Below, one piece after another: positions 43,162 to 51,653 of a stretch of DNA of 64,000 bases. The first letter of the stretch is position 1; each line of letters begins with the position of its first letter. The notes beneath the pieces are model-generated. The model made no database searches and had not been told where the DNA came from. It saw only the letters and a program-made list of their open reading frames with translations. The DNA is from an uncultured Lachnospiraceae bacterium (lineage in GTDB: Bacteria > Bacillota > Clostridia > Lachnospirales > Lachnospiraceae), in NCBI GenBank assembly GCA_959022495.1, contig CAUEYX010000001.1, positions 1 to 64,000 on the forward strand. Direction: 5' to 3'. Made by a program: the position numbers and the translations under genes.

Positions 43162-44124
43162 TCACTCTTCTTCCGAAAACAGTATCTGTATCTGTTCTAT
43201 AAATTCCTTCGGCTTTTCTACATGTGGCAGTTGTTTTGCCTCATTTATCTCCACAATTTCAATTGATGGCAGCTGATTCTGATACTGATTTGCTGACAAT
43301 AGATTTTCTGGATTCGCATTCCCGACAATAACAAATATACTATTATTAAGCTTGCTGAGACAACATAGTAAATTTGCATTTGTAAATCTTGATTTTTTAC
43401 AGGCATAGAGATATTTTGAGTGTGTTTTATCTCTATGGGAAGCTTCGAAGCAGGTTAAAATATCTTTTTCGTCAACTTTATTGTGATCGTAATAATAAGA
43501 GGCGGAAAAGCTCTGAGTAATCGTTCTTTTATTTACGCACATATTATATATAAAGGTACCAAGAATAGGTGCTGATAAAAGCCATTTTATTGTTTTTGTA
43601 CGTTTTGTAGGTATTTTTGCAAGTGATACAAGGTTCTGAGGATTGATCATAGCAACTTTATTTATGATTGTATTGTCATTTCCGCATGCCATTAATACAA
43701 AAGGTGATGAATCTCCTGATACGATTACGTCAGTTTTTTTGCCGATAACATCTTTAATAAAGTCTGTTATCAGTTGTACATACAGAAAATTAGTGTATGT
43801 AAGTATCGGATGATCAGAACATCCACATCCTAAAAGATCAATTGAGTAAACAGTATATGTTTTAGCAAGCTCAGATTCTATATTTTTCCATTCATGGGAC
43901 GAAGAACATACGTCAAGATTATGTATAAGAAGGAGTGGAGAGCCATTTCCCTTCATCTTATAAGCTATTTTTCCAAATCTCCACTCATAGTAATTGTAAC
44001 TTCCTCCGTTGAGTCTGTCATCTGCTGTTGATATATAATTAAAAATACGATTTATTATATGCATCGTACCGACTGCCGTACCCCAAAATACTGCTGCAAA
44101 ACTTAAATTTTTCTTCCAACCCAC
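43162..44124 (-). CDS. Membrane-anchored alpha/beta hydrolase
   Basis: The 320-residue protein has an N-terminal hydrophobic segment (LSFAAVFWGTAVGTMHIIN) likely to anchor it, then an alpha/beta hydrolase fold: oxyanion region LLLIHNLDVCSSS, DLLGCGCSDHP, a nucleophile elbow SGDSSPFVLM, and a C-terminal LPHVEKPKEF with the catalytic His. The substrate is unknown. Local base composition is AT-rich. It lies between the hairpin region and the parS sites and is divergent from parA. Confidence 0.8.
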   Translation of the reverse strand: MGWKKNLSFAAVFWGTAVGTMHIINRIFNYISTADDRLNGGSYNYYEWRFGKIAYKMKGNGSPLLLIHNLDVCSSSHEWKNIESELAKTYTVYSIDLLGCGCSDHPILTYTNFLYVQLITDFIKDVIGKKTDVIVSGDSSPFVLMACGNDNTIINKVAMINPQNLVSLAKIPTKRTKTIKWLLSAPILGTFIYNMCVNKRTITQSFSASYYYDHNKVDEKDILTCFEASHRDKTHSKYLYACKKSRFTNANLLCCLSKLNNSIFVIVGNANPENLLSANQYQNQLPSIEIVEINEAKQLPHVEKPKEFIEQIQILFSEEE

Positions 44125-44254
44125 TATAAATCACCGCCTTTTATATTTATTATTAATTATACTACATAGGTATGTTCAATTCAATAATTGGTAAAAATCT
44201 TAATATTAGTTAGCAACAGTCAAGTGTTTATTAATGGATTATAAAATAGGGAAA

Positions 44255-44270
44255 TGTTTCACGTGAAACA
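44255..44270. other. parS: parS site 1
   Basis: A perfect 16-base palindrome TGTTTCACGTGAAACA, matching the ParB-binding consensus of Firmicutes. Confidence 0.95.
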
Positions 44271-44301
44271 ATTTGATTGGTATTTAATTTAATGTGCAGA
44301 A

Positions 44302-44317
44302 TGTTTCACGTGAAACA
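44302..44317. other. parS: parS site 2
   Basis: A second perfect copy of TGTTTCACGTGAAACA, 47 bases after the first. Confidence 0.95.
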
Positions 44318-44340
44318 TTATAAATAAATCTATAAAAAAT

Positions 44341-44356
44341 TGTTTCACGTGAAACA
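44341..44356. other. parS: parS site 3
   Basis: A third perfect copy, 39 bases after the second, lying just upstream of the parA promoter so that bound ParB could affect parAB expression. Confidence 0.95.
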
Positions 44357-44381
44357 TTGTATAGATTAATAAAAGGAAAAG

Positions 44382-44390
44382 TGCTATAAT
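44382..44390 (+). promoter_or_regulatory. Extended -10 promoter of parA
   Basis: TGCTATAAT is a consensus extended -10 element about 40 bases before the parA start. No good -35 box is present, and the third parS site occupies the region just upstream. Confidence 0.55.
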
Positions 44391-44430
44391 AAAACAGTAT
44401 CTGAAAAAGAGGTTTTGTGAGGAGGCAAAA

Positions 44431-45198
44431 ATGGGGAGAATCATTGCAATTGCCAATCAAAAAGGAGGCGTAGGAAAGACAACAACTGCCATTAATCTTT
44501 CCGCATCTCTTGCGAGTATGAATAAGAAAGTTCTTGCACTGGATATGGACCCTCAAGGAAATATGACGAGTGGTCTCGGAGTCGATAAGGACGAAGCTGA
44601 AAAAACTGTTTATGATTTAATTATAGGAAATGCAGTGATAAATGAATGTATCTGCAGAAATGCATTGGAAAACCTGGATGTTCTTCCTTCCAATATTAAT
44701 TTATCAGCAGCAGAAATTGAATTGATAGGTGTTGACAATAAGGAATACATTTTAAAAAGCGAAGTTGATAAGGTGAAAAATGATTATGACTTTATTGTAA
44801 TTGACTGTCCGCCTGCACTCAGTATGCTTACTATAAATGCAATGACAACTGCTGATTCAGTGATTGTTCCAATACAATGTGAGTATTACGCGCTAGAAGG
44901 ATTAAGCCAGTTGATACATACAATTGAACTTGTCCAGGAAAGATTAAATCCTGCCTTAGAGATTGAAGGGGTTGTATTTACAATGTATGACGCAAGGACA
45001 AACCTTTCTCTTCAGGTGGTAGAAAATGTGAAAGATAATTTAAACCAAAATATTTATAAGACGATAATTCCGAGAAATATCAGATTGGCTGAAGCACCAA
45101 GCTACGGAATGCCAATCAATCTTTATGATCCAAAATCAACGGGCGCCGAAAGTTATATGCTTTTAGCGGAAGAAGTTATTCATAAAGGAGAAGAATGA
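44431..45198 (+). CDS. parA: Chromosome partitioning ATPase ParA (Soj)
   Basis: The 255-residue protein has the deviant Walker A KGGVGKTTTAINLSASLA, LALDMDPQGNMTSGLG, and YDFIVIDCPPALSML. It works with ParB and parS in origin segregation and, in other species, in regulation of DnaA. GAGGAGG precedes the ATG. It forms an operon with parB, which begins two bases after its stop codon. Confidence 0.97.
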   Translation: MGRIIAIANQKGGVGKTTTAINLSASLASMNKKVLALDMDPQGNMTSGLGVDKDEAEKTVYDLIIGNAVINECICRNALENLDVLPSNINLSAAEIELIGVDNKEYILKSEVDKVKNDYDFIVIDCPPALSMLTINAMTTADSVIVPIQCEYYALEGLSQLIHTIELVQERLNPALEIEGVVFTMYDARTNLSLQVVENVKDNLNQNIYKTIIPRNIRLAEAPSYGMPINLYDPKSTGAESYMLLAEEVIHKGEE

Positions 45199-45199
45199 T

Positions 45200-46117
45200 A
45201 TGGCAGTGAAAAGAAATGGGCTTGGAAAAGGGCTGGACAGTCTGATACCGGATAAAAAAGTCAAACCGGCGGGCACAGAGAAATTAGAGAATAAAAGCAA
45301 AAAATTAGAGAATATCAGTGAGAGTGGAGAAATCCTGGTAAAAATCAATGAGGTTGAGCCTAACAGGGAACAGCCGAGAAAAGATTTTGATGAGGATGCT
45401 CTCATGGAGCTGGCTGATTCAATTAAGCAGTTTGGTATTCTTCAGCCTCTTCTTGTACAGAAGAAGAAGGACTATTATGAGATAATAGCCGGAGAGAGAA
45501 GGTGGAGAGCAGCTAAGCTGGCAGGCATTAAGGAAGTTCCAATTATTGTAAAGAATTATACAGATCAGGAAATTGTAGAAATCTCCCTTATCGAAAATAT
45601 TCAGCGTGAAAATCTTAATCCAATTGAAGAGGCAATGGCATATAAGCGTCTTCTTGAAGAATTCAGCCTGAAGCAGGATGAGGTCGCTGAAAGAGTATCT
45701 AAAAGCCGGACTGCTGTCACCAATTCAATGAGACTCTTAAAATTAAGTGAACGTGTACAGCAGATGATTGTAGACGATATGATTAGCACCGGACATGCAC
45801 GTGCTTTGCTCGCGATTGACGATGAAGAACAGCAGTATATGCTGGCAAACAAAATATTCGATGAAAAACTCAGCGTAAGAGAGACAGAAAAGCTGGTAAA
45901 AGCTCTTAAAAATCCTAAAAAGGAAGTTAAGAAAAAAGTTATCGAACACACGTTTGTGTACAATAATTTAGAAGAACAGATGAAAAATATTATTGGTACA
46001 AAGGTCAGCGTCAATCCAAGAGCGAATGGAAAAGGAAAAATAGAGATAGAATATTATTCAGAAGATGAACTGGAAAGAATTTATGATTTAATTATGTCAA
46101 TTAAAGGAAATCAGTAA
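45200..46117 (+). CDS. parB: Chromosome partitioning protein ParB (Spo0J)
   Basis: The 305-residue CTP-dependent clamp binds the three parS sites nearby. It begins KRNGLGKGLDSLIPDKK, and has PNREQPRKDFDEDALMELA, the CTP-site block IAGERRWRAAKLAG, IENIQRENLNPIEEA, the helix-turn-helix SLKQDEVAERVSKSRTAVTN, and a C-terminal dimerisation part. Confidence 0.97.
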   Translation: MAVKRNGLGKGLDSLIPDKKVKPAGTEKLENKSKKLENISESGEILVKINEVEPNREQPRKDFDEDALMELADSIKQFGILQPLLVQKKKDYYEIIAGERRWRAAKLAGIKEVPIIVKNYTDQEIVEISLIENIQRENLNPIEEAMAYKRLLEEFSLKQDEVAERVSKSRTAVTNSMRLLKLSERVQQMIVDDMISTGHARALLAIDDEEQQYMLANKIFDEKLSVRETEKLVKALKNPKKEVKKKVIEHTFVYNNLEEQMKNIIGTKVSVNPRANGKGKIEIEYYSEDELERIYDLIMSIKGNQ

Positions 46118-46169
46118 TTAAGAGAATCAAAACTGGGGAGATATATAATTAGAAGGAGATTATAAAAGA

Positions 46170-46697
46170 ATGGATGGTATATTGGGTAGTTTAGGAATTG
46201 ATCCATTTTATGTGTTTATTGTTCTTTTCGCCATGCAGATCGTGCTGATCATTCTGCTTGTTCTGCTGGGGGATAAGTATAAAAGGCTGCAGAAAAGTTA
46301 CTCAGTCTTTATGAGGGGGAAAAACGGGAAAAGTATTGAAAAAACGATCTTCAAAAAGTTTGAAGAGCTGGAAGAAATATCGGAACTGGTTAAGACAAAT
46401 GAAAAAGAGATTGAAGACCTGCGCAAAAAAATGGAACGCCATTATCAGAAAGCAGGCATCGTAAAATATGATGCGTTTCACGAGATGGGAGGAAACTTAA
46501 GTTTCGCGCTCACAATGCTGGATGAAAATAACAATGGATGGATTTTTAACGCAATGCACAGCAGGGAAGGCTGCTATACTTACATTAAAGAGATCGTAAG
46601 AGGTGAGAGTTATATCGAACTGTCAGAGGAAGAAAGACAGTGCCTTGAAAAAACACTCTATCAGGAAGAATATGATCTGAAAAATAGTGAAAATTAA
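46170..46697 (+). CDS. DUF4446 family membrane protein
   Basis: The 175-residue protein has one N-terminal membrane helix (FYVFIVLFAMQIVLIILLVL), a coiled-coil stretch (about residues 55-95), and a C-terminal domain with YDAFHEMGGNLSFALTMLDENNNGW typical of DUF4446. The family is commonly encoded beside parAB in Clostridia and Bacilli; its function is unknown to me. Confidence 0.85.
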   Translation: MDGILGSLGIDPFYVFIVLFAMQIVLIILLVLLGDKYKRLQKSYSVFMRGKNGKSIEKTIFKKFEELEEISELVKTNEKEIEDLRKKMERHYQKAGIVKYDAFHEMGGNLSFALTMLDENNNGWIFNAMHSREGCYTYIKEIVRGESYIELSEEERQCLEKTLYQEEYDLKNSEN

Positions 46698-46717
46698 AGA
46701 AATGAGAGGATAAGACA

Positions 46718-48004
46718 GTGTTAGACATTAAATTTTTGAGAAGCAATCCAGAGATCGTAAAAGAGAATATTAAAAACAAATTTCAGGATGAAAAACTTCC
46801 GCTCGTGGATGAAGTGATCGAGCTGGATAAAAGGAACCGCGAGATTAAACAAGAAGTAGAAGCCCTGCGCGCTGAGAAAAATAAAGCGTCCAAGCAGATC
46901 GGAGCCATGATGGCCCAGAAGAAGCTGGAGGAAGCAGAAGCACTGAAGAAAAAAGTGGCAGAAAACGCCGGACGCATAGATGAATTATCCGTGGAAGAGA
47001 AGGATGTGGAAGAAAAGATCAAAAAGATCATGATGACCATTCCGAATATCATTGACCCTTCTGTGCCGATTGGAAAAGACGACAGCGAGAATGTAGAGCT
47101 TGAAAGATTTGGTGAACCTGTTATCCCGGATTTCGAAATTCCTTATCACACAGAAATCATGGAAGCATTTAACGGAATTGACCTTGACAGTGCGAGAAAG
47201 GTTGCGGGAAATGGATTCTACTATCTTATGGGGGATGTGGCAAGACTTCATTCCGCAGTCATCGCGTATGCGAGAGATTTTATGATAAACAGAGGATTCA
47301 CATATTGTGTTCCCCCGTTTATGATCCGCAGCAATGTAGTGACGGGGGTCATGAGCTTTGCAGAGATGGATGCGATGATGTATAAGATCGAGGGGGAAGA
47401 CCTCTATCTGATCGGAACAAGCGAGCACTCCATGATCGGAAAATTCATTAATACACAGCTCACAGAAGATCAACTGCCGCAGACGCTGACAAGCTATTCT
47501 CCATGTTTCCGCAAGGAGAAAGGAGCCCATGGCATTGAGGAACGGGGAGTATATAGAATCCACCAGTTTGAAAAGCAGGAAATGATCGTTGTATGTAAAC
47601 CGGAAGAGAGCATGGACTGGTATGAGAAGCTGTGGAAAAATACTGTAGATCTTTTCCGTTCGATGGATATCCCGGTGAGAACGCTGGAGTGCTGTTCAGG
47701 AGATCTTGCGGACCTGAAAGTAAAGTCTGTTGATGTGGAAGCATGGTCCCCGCGCCAGAAGAAATATTTCGAAGTAGGGAGCTGTTCTAATCTTGGAGAC
47801 GCACAGGCAAGAAGGCTTGGCATCCGCGTGAAGGGCGAGAATGGAAGTTATTTCGCGCATACGCTGAATAATACAGTTGTGGCGCCTCCGAGAATGCTGA
47901 TTGCCTTCCTGGAAAATAACCTGCAGGCAGACGGATCTGTAAAAATACCTGAGGTACTGAGACCATATATGGGCGGAAATGATAAAATCGTACCAAAGAA
48001 ATGA
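46718..48004 (+). CDS. serS: Seryl-tRNA synthetase
   Basis: The 428-residue class II synthetase charges tRNA-Ser. It has the N-terminal coiled-coil arm (about residues 25-100), motif 2 (SPCFRKEKGAHGIEERGVYR, HQFEKQEM) and motif 3 (NNTVVAPPRMLIAFLENN). It follows the DUF4446 gene by 20 bases. Confidence 0.98.
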   Translation: MLDIKFLRSNPEIVKENIKNKFQDEKLPLVDEVIELDKRNREIKQEVEALRAEKNKASKQIGAMMAQKKLEEAEALKKKVAENAGRIDELSVEEKDVEEKIKKIMMTIPNIIDPSVPIGKDDSENVELERFGEPVIPDFEIPYHTEIMEAFNGIDLDSARKVAGNGFYYLMGDVARLHSAVIAYARDFMINRGFTYCVPPFMIRSNVVTGVMSFAEMDAMMYKIEGEDLYLIGTSEHSMIGKFINTQLTEDQLPQTLTSYSPCFRKEKGAHGIEERGVYRIHQFEKQEMIVVCKPEESMDWYEKLWKNTVDLFRSMDIPVRTLECCSGDLADLKVKSVDVEAWSPRQKKYFEVGSCSNLGDAQARRLGIRVKGENGSYFAHTLNNTVVAPPRMLIAFLENNLQADGSVKIPEVLRPYMGGNDKIVPKK

Positions 48005-48057
48005 AAGAAAGATAAAAAATAAAAAGAAAGCCATAGTTCAAGAAAGACGAAAAATAG

Positions 48058-48933
48058 ATGCATCAATATTTGAAAGCAATCGGGTTTGACAACATCAAGA
48101 ATAGAAATGACTTAAAAGAACTGGTGGAAGATATAGAGACAGGATTTACGCATCAGACAATCGTGTCATACCGTCCGGGGGAAGATTTCTGTGAGCTGCG
48201 CAGGGAATATGGACAGTGTATCGGTGTATCCCTGTGTGGTGAACTGAATGAGAATGATCAGTTTCAGCCGGATTACTATTTTCCTTATTTTGAGGGAAGC
48301 GGGATCAGTACTTATGCCGAAATCGCGGTGGAGCGCAAGATTGAGAAAGAGCAGTATGTTGGTATGTGCGAGGACTCAAAGATCGGCATAAGTTTGATAT
48401 TTACCCTTCAGAACGGTATTGAATATATGAGAGAACGGCAGGCCGGATTTACAGAGGACATTACAACATCAGTCACTTTGTCCGGTCTGGCATTGTCCGG
48501 GACGATATTGCTCCCGGTAGTAAAGGATGAACGCCAATTAAAGAGTGAACAGGAAGCATCGGATAATCGGAAAATGCTTCTCAATGCAGCGAGAAATGGA
48601 GACCAGACGGCCATCGAGACGCTGACACTGGATGATATTGATATGTATTCACAGGTATCCAGGAGGCTTGCCAGTGAAGATGTATTTTCCATTGTGGATA
48701 CGTATTTTATGCCATATGGAGTAGAATGCGATCTGTATTCGATTATGGGCGAGATACTGGCAGTCAGGCACAGGACAAATTCCGCCACAGGCGCGTCGCT
48801 CTATCAGATGAAACTCAATGTAAACGAAATGCAGTTCGATGTCTGTGTCCCGGCAGATGAAGTGCTGGGGGAACCGGAAATCGGACGGAGATTTAAGGGG
48901 ACAATCTGGCTGCAGGGATATATTAACTTTTGA
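48058..48933 (+). CDS. DUF3881 family protein
   Basis: The 291-residue protein starts MHQYLKAIGFDNIKNRNDLK and resembles the DUF3881 family of Lachnospiraceae, known to me only as conserved and uncharacterised. No membrane segments, signal peptide or catalytic motifs are evident. It lies directly after serS, and its end overlaps the convergent kinase gene by 11 bases. Confidence 0.7.
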   Translation: MHQYLKAIGFDNIKNRNDLKELVEDIETGFTHQTIVSYRPGEDFCELRREYGQCIGVSLCGELNENDQFQPDYYFPYFEGSGISTYAEIAVERKIEKEQYVGMCEDSKIGISLIFTLQNGIEYMRERQAGFTEDITTSVTLSGLALSGTILLPVVKDERQLKSEQEASDNRKMLLNAARNGDQTAIETLTLDDIDMYSQVSRRLASEDVFSIVDTYFMPYGVECDLYSIMGEILAVRHRTNSATGASLYQMKLNVNEMQFDVCVPADEVLGEPEIGRRFKGTIWLQGYINF

Positions 48934-50722
48934 CCGTCCTCTTCTGTTTTGGAATGGAAAAGCTGATACACGTCCCCTGTGATTTCTGACTGATGATTGT
49001 GAGGCCCTCATTTCCGGGATAAGTAAGGACAAGCCGTTTGTGAGTATTTTTGATCCCGATATGGCGGTCCTGATCATCGGGGGACGAAAGAGACTCACGG
49101 ATTTTAAGGAGCCGGTCTTTTTCAATACCCGCTCCATTATCAAGAATGTGGAACCGAAGTGAATCTTCGGTTTCATAGATTTTGATCCGTATGATAAGCG
49201 TATCTGACGGGGACTGGATACTATAATGAATGCTGTTCTCAAGGAGAGGCTGAAACAGCAGGCGGATCACAGGATAGTCTAATAGAGATTCCTCATAATC
49301 CCACAGCAGCATGATCTGACCGGGATTGTAAAATTTCTGGATCTCCATATATTCTCTGCAGGACTGGATTTCTTTTCTCAAAGAAACCGGAGCCGCAGAA
49401 TTACCAAGTGCATAGCGGAGGATATCAGATAAGCTGTGGATCAGACGGCTGGCGGGGGACTGATATCCTTCTTTTTTTATGATCTCCATATCAATGGACT
49501 GAAGAGTGTTGAAGAAAAAATGAGGATTAATCTGCAGCTGAAGTGCTTTCAGTTCACTGATCGTCTTTTTCAGCTGCCATTCATTGACCTGCATGGTCAG
49601 CGCATTATTGCGCACAAAAGTAAGAATGACACGGTTTAAGATCAGATTGTATTCATCCAGTTTTTTCGTATCTTCCAGTTCCGCGCTGTCATCAAGAGGA
49701 AACGTTCCTTTCTCCGCGCGCCAGAGGATGTCAAGCAGCAGTTCAATCTGGTGAAAGTTCTTATTTGTCAGATAGAGGCTGAATAAAAGGCAGAGTACGG
49801 CGGCAATTCCCACACCCGCGAGCACACAGTACAGGATATTATGGAGCAGGCGGTAAATATCCCGTGACGGGACAAGGGATAAGAAATGCAGATCATATTC
49901 TGGATAAGTAAATTCAGTCAGCACGTAGGATTTCTGAGCATATTTCACAGAAGTAAGATAATGTCCTTTGTCTGACAGAGAGAGGGACATCTGCTGGTGA
50001 ATGCCCTGATCTTCCCGCAAATCCAGCATGCCGGCATTTTCATTGGAAAAGAGGATCTGCCCATCTGAATTTGTTACAAATATAGATTCATTTGTATAAT
50101 TTTCAAGAGAAGACAACAGTTCTGACAGAGCGGTCTGGTTCAGATTTACAACCAGTACACCATCATAATACTTGATTCGCCTGTAAATGCTGACAGCATT
50201 GTGAGGTTCTTCAAAAGAATAATTCTGAAAGGAGCGCAGTACGATCCACTTATCTTCATCATGTGGATGTTCTTTGAAATCATCCAGCCATTCCTGGTCA
50301 GGGGAATTCTTAATAGAGGTGACCTTTTTGTCAGTCTGGAAAAAATAGTCATTGTCATTGGGAAAATATACATATACGGAATCAATATAGGATGAGCTGG
50401 ATTTGAGATTTTCAAGGATATAAAACATAATATCCTTCGTGACATTTTCTTTATAATTCATGGAATTTTGGTTTAAGATCCGATACATGGACATAGAAAT
50501 ATCGCTGTTAGTATTCATCATATCAGCAATGTCATCACCTTTGGTGAGAATATCCTCCATCAGCCGGCTGCTGATTCGGAATGTGCTCTGTGCCTGCGTG
50601 TTTGAATTTTCCCGGATCTGAAAAAATGAATAAATCGTCAGCAGAAGTCCGATAATGAGGACGGGCAGAGAAAAAATGAAAAAATAGCGGGTAAATTTAT
50701 GGATAAAGTATTTCTGTTTCAT
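48923..50722 (-). CDS. YesM-type sensor histidine kinase
   Basis: The 599-residue membrane kinase has a first helix (about residues 12-34), a large extracytoplasmic sensor region resembling Cache domains, a second helix (about residues 294-318), a HAMP-like linker, the phospho-acceptor His401 in LQLQINPHFFFNTLQSI and a HATPase domain (LLFQPLLENSIHYSI, DNGAGIEKDRL, HIGIKNTHKRL). It is downstream of the response regulator gene. The pair is divergent from a sugar ABC system that it probably controls. Confidence 0.93.
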   Translation of the reverse strand: MKQKYFIHKFTRYFFIFSLPVLIIGLLLTIYSFFQIRENSNTQAQSTFRISSRLMEDILTKGDDIADMMNTNSDISMSMYRILNQNSMNYKENVTKDIMFYILENLKSSSSYIDSVYVYFPNDNDYFFQTDKKVTSIKNSPDQEWLDDFKEHPHDEDKWIVLRSFQNYSFEEPHNAVSIYRRIKYYDGVLVVNLNQTALSELLSSLENYTNESIFVTNSDGQILFSNENAGMLDLREDQGIHQQMSLSLSDKGHYLTSVKYAQKSYVLTEFTYPEYDLHFLSLVPSRDIYRLLHNILYCVLAGVGIAAVLCLLFSLYLTNKNFHQIELLLDILWRAEKGTFPLDDSAELEDTKKLDEYNLILNRVILTFVRNNALTMQVNEWQLKKTISELKALQLQINPHFFFNTLQSIDMEIIKKEGYQSPASRLIHSLSDILRYALGNSAAPVSLRKEIQSCREYMEIQKFYNPGQIMLLWDYEESLLDYPVIRLLFQPLLENSIHYSIQSPSDTLIIRIKIYETEDSLRFHILDNGAGIEKDRLLKIRESLSSPDDQDRHIGIKNTHKRLVLTYPGNEGLTIISQKSQGTCISFSIPKQKRTVKS

Positions 50723-50740
50723 TTCGCGGCACCAGCCCTT

Positions 50741-51490
50741 CTATTTCTCTAACATTTTATTTCTGTACTCTCGTGGTGTTACGTTAAAATACTGCTTAAA
50801 CGCGCGGGTAAAATTCTTAGGATTATCATATCCCACCATCAGGGAAACTTCATAAGTCTTAAATTCAATATTGCCCAGTAATTCCGCGGCGCGCTCCATT
50901 CTTAAACAGGTCAGATAGTCTGAGAATGTTGACTGGGTCATTTTATGAAAAAGCCGGGATAAATATCCGGGGCTTAGGTGAACATGTACTGCGGTGCTCT
51001 CCAGTGTGGCATCGCTTAAATTTTTTTGGACATAATTTTTTGCCGCCGTAATAATTTTTTGATGGTAGGTATCCTCTTTCTCCTGATCTGTGGGAAGACC
51101 GGAATGACCAGACGCTTTTTCCAGCGATTCTTTGATGCGCAGCATTGCGGCGGTAAGCTCTTCGTATTTGATTGGTTTTAAAAGAAAATCATGGACCTGA
51201 TAACGGATCGCCTGCCGCGCGTAGTCAAAATGCTTATAGCCGGTGAGGATCACGATTTCTATGGGGTTTTCATTTTCGCGGAGCATACGGATGAGATCAA
51301 GGCCGGAAATATTTGGAAGCCGGATATCCGTCAAAAGGATATCCGCGTGTTCTGTGGATAAATAGTGAAATGCATCCTGACCGTTTGAAAAACTTTCCGC
51401 CACGCGGATTCCCAGGGAATCCCAGGGGAAAAGATGGACAAGGCAGTCGCGGATATTGGATTCATCTTCTACAATAACCAGATTCAGCAT
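50741..51490 (-). CDS. YesN-type response regulator with AraC DNA-binding domain
   Basis: The 249-residue protein has a receiver domain (phospho-acceptor Asp55 in ILLTDIRLPNISG, EIVILTGYKHFDYA, FLLKPIKYEEL) and a C-terminal AraC-type helix-turn-helix pair (about residues 150-249, with SPGYLSRLFHKMTQSTFSDY and VGYDNPKNFTRAFKQYF). It should bind upstream of the sugar uptake genes; a palindrome suited to this lies in the divergent gap. Confidence 0.95.
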   Translation of the reverse strand: MLNLVIVEDESNIRDCLVHLFPWDSLGIRVAESFSNGQDAFHYLSTEHADILLTDIRLPNISGLDLIRMLRENENPIEIVILTGYKHFDYARQAIRYQVHDFLLKPIKYEELTAAMLRIKESLEKASGHSGLPTDQEKEDTYHQKIITAAKNYVQKNLSDATLESTAVHVHLSPGYLSRLFHKMTQSTFSDYLTCLRMERAAELLGNIEFKTYEVSLMVGYDNPKNFTRAFKQYFNVTPREYRNKMLEK

Positions 51491-51543
51491 AGCAGTCTCC
51501 CGATGTATGTTATAAAAAGAGTAGAAATGTCAATATTTGATAC

Positions 51544-51584
51544 TTATGCTGACAATGTTAGCATAATTTCAGAATAAATGTCAA
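51544..51584. promoter_or_regulatory. Divergent promoter region with a 23-base palindrome
   Basis: TTATGCT (51544-51550) and AGCATAA (51560-51566) are exact inverted copies with an inner ACA/TGT pair. On the minus strand TTGACA (51579-51584) and an extended TGCTAACAT (-10 at 51555-51560) make a good promoter for the YesN/YesM pair, with the palindrome over its -10 box. A weaker plus-strand promoter (TTGATA 51537, CATAAT 51562) could serve the ABC genes. Confidence 0.6.
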
Positions 51585-51653
51585 GGAATCGATCTGGGGA
51601 TAGATAATATGGTGTGGTAAGTTAAAAATATCAAAAAAAGGAGGTTACGGATT

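Noticed and set aside
46170..48058. A tRNA gene near serS
   Set aside because: The gaps are short and no cloverleaf or conserved T-loop sequence was found here or in the other intergenic regions I read.
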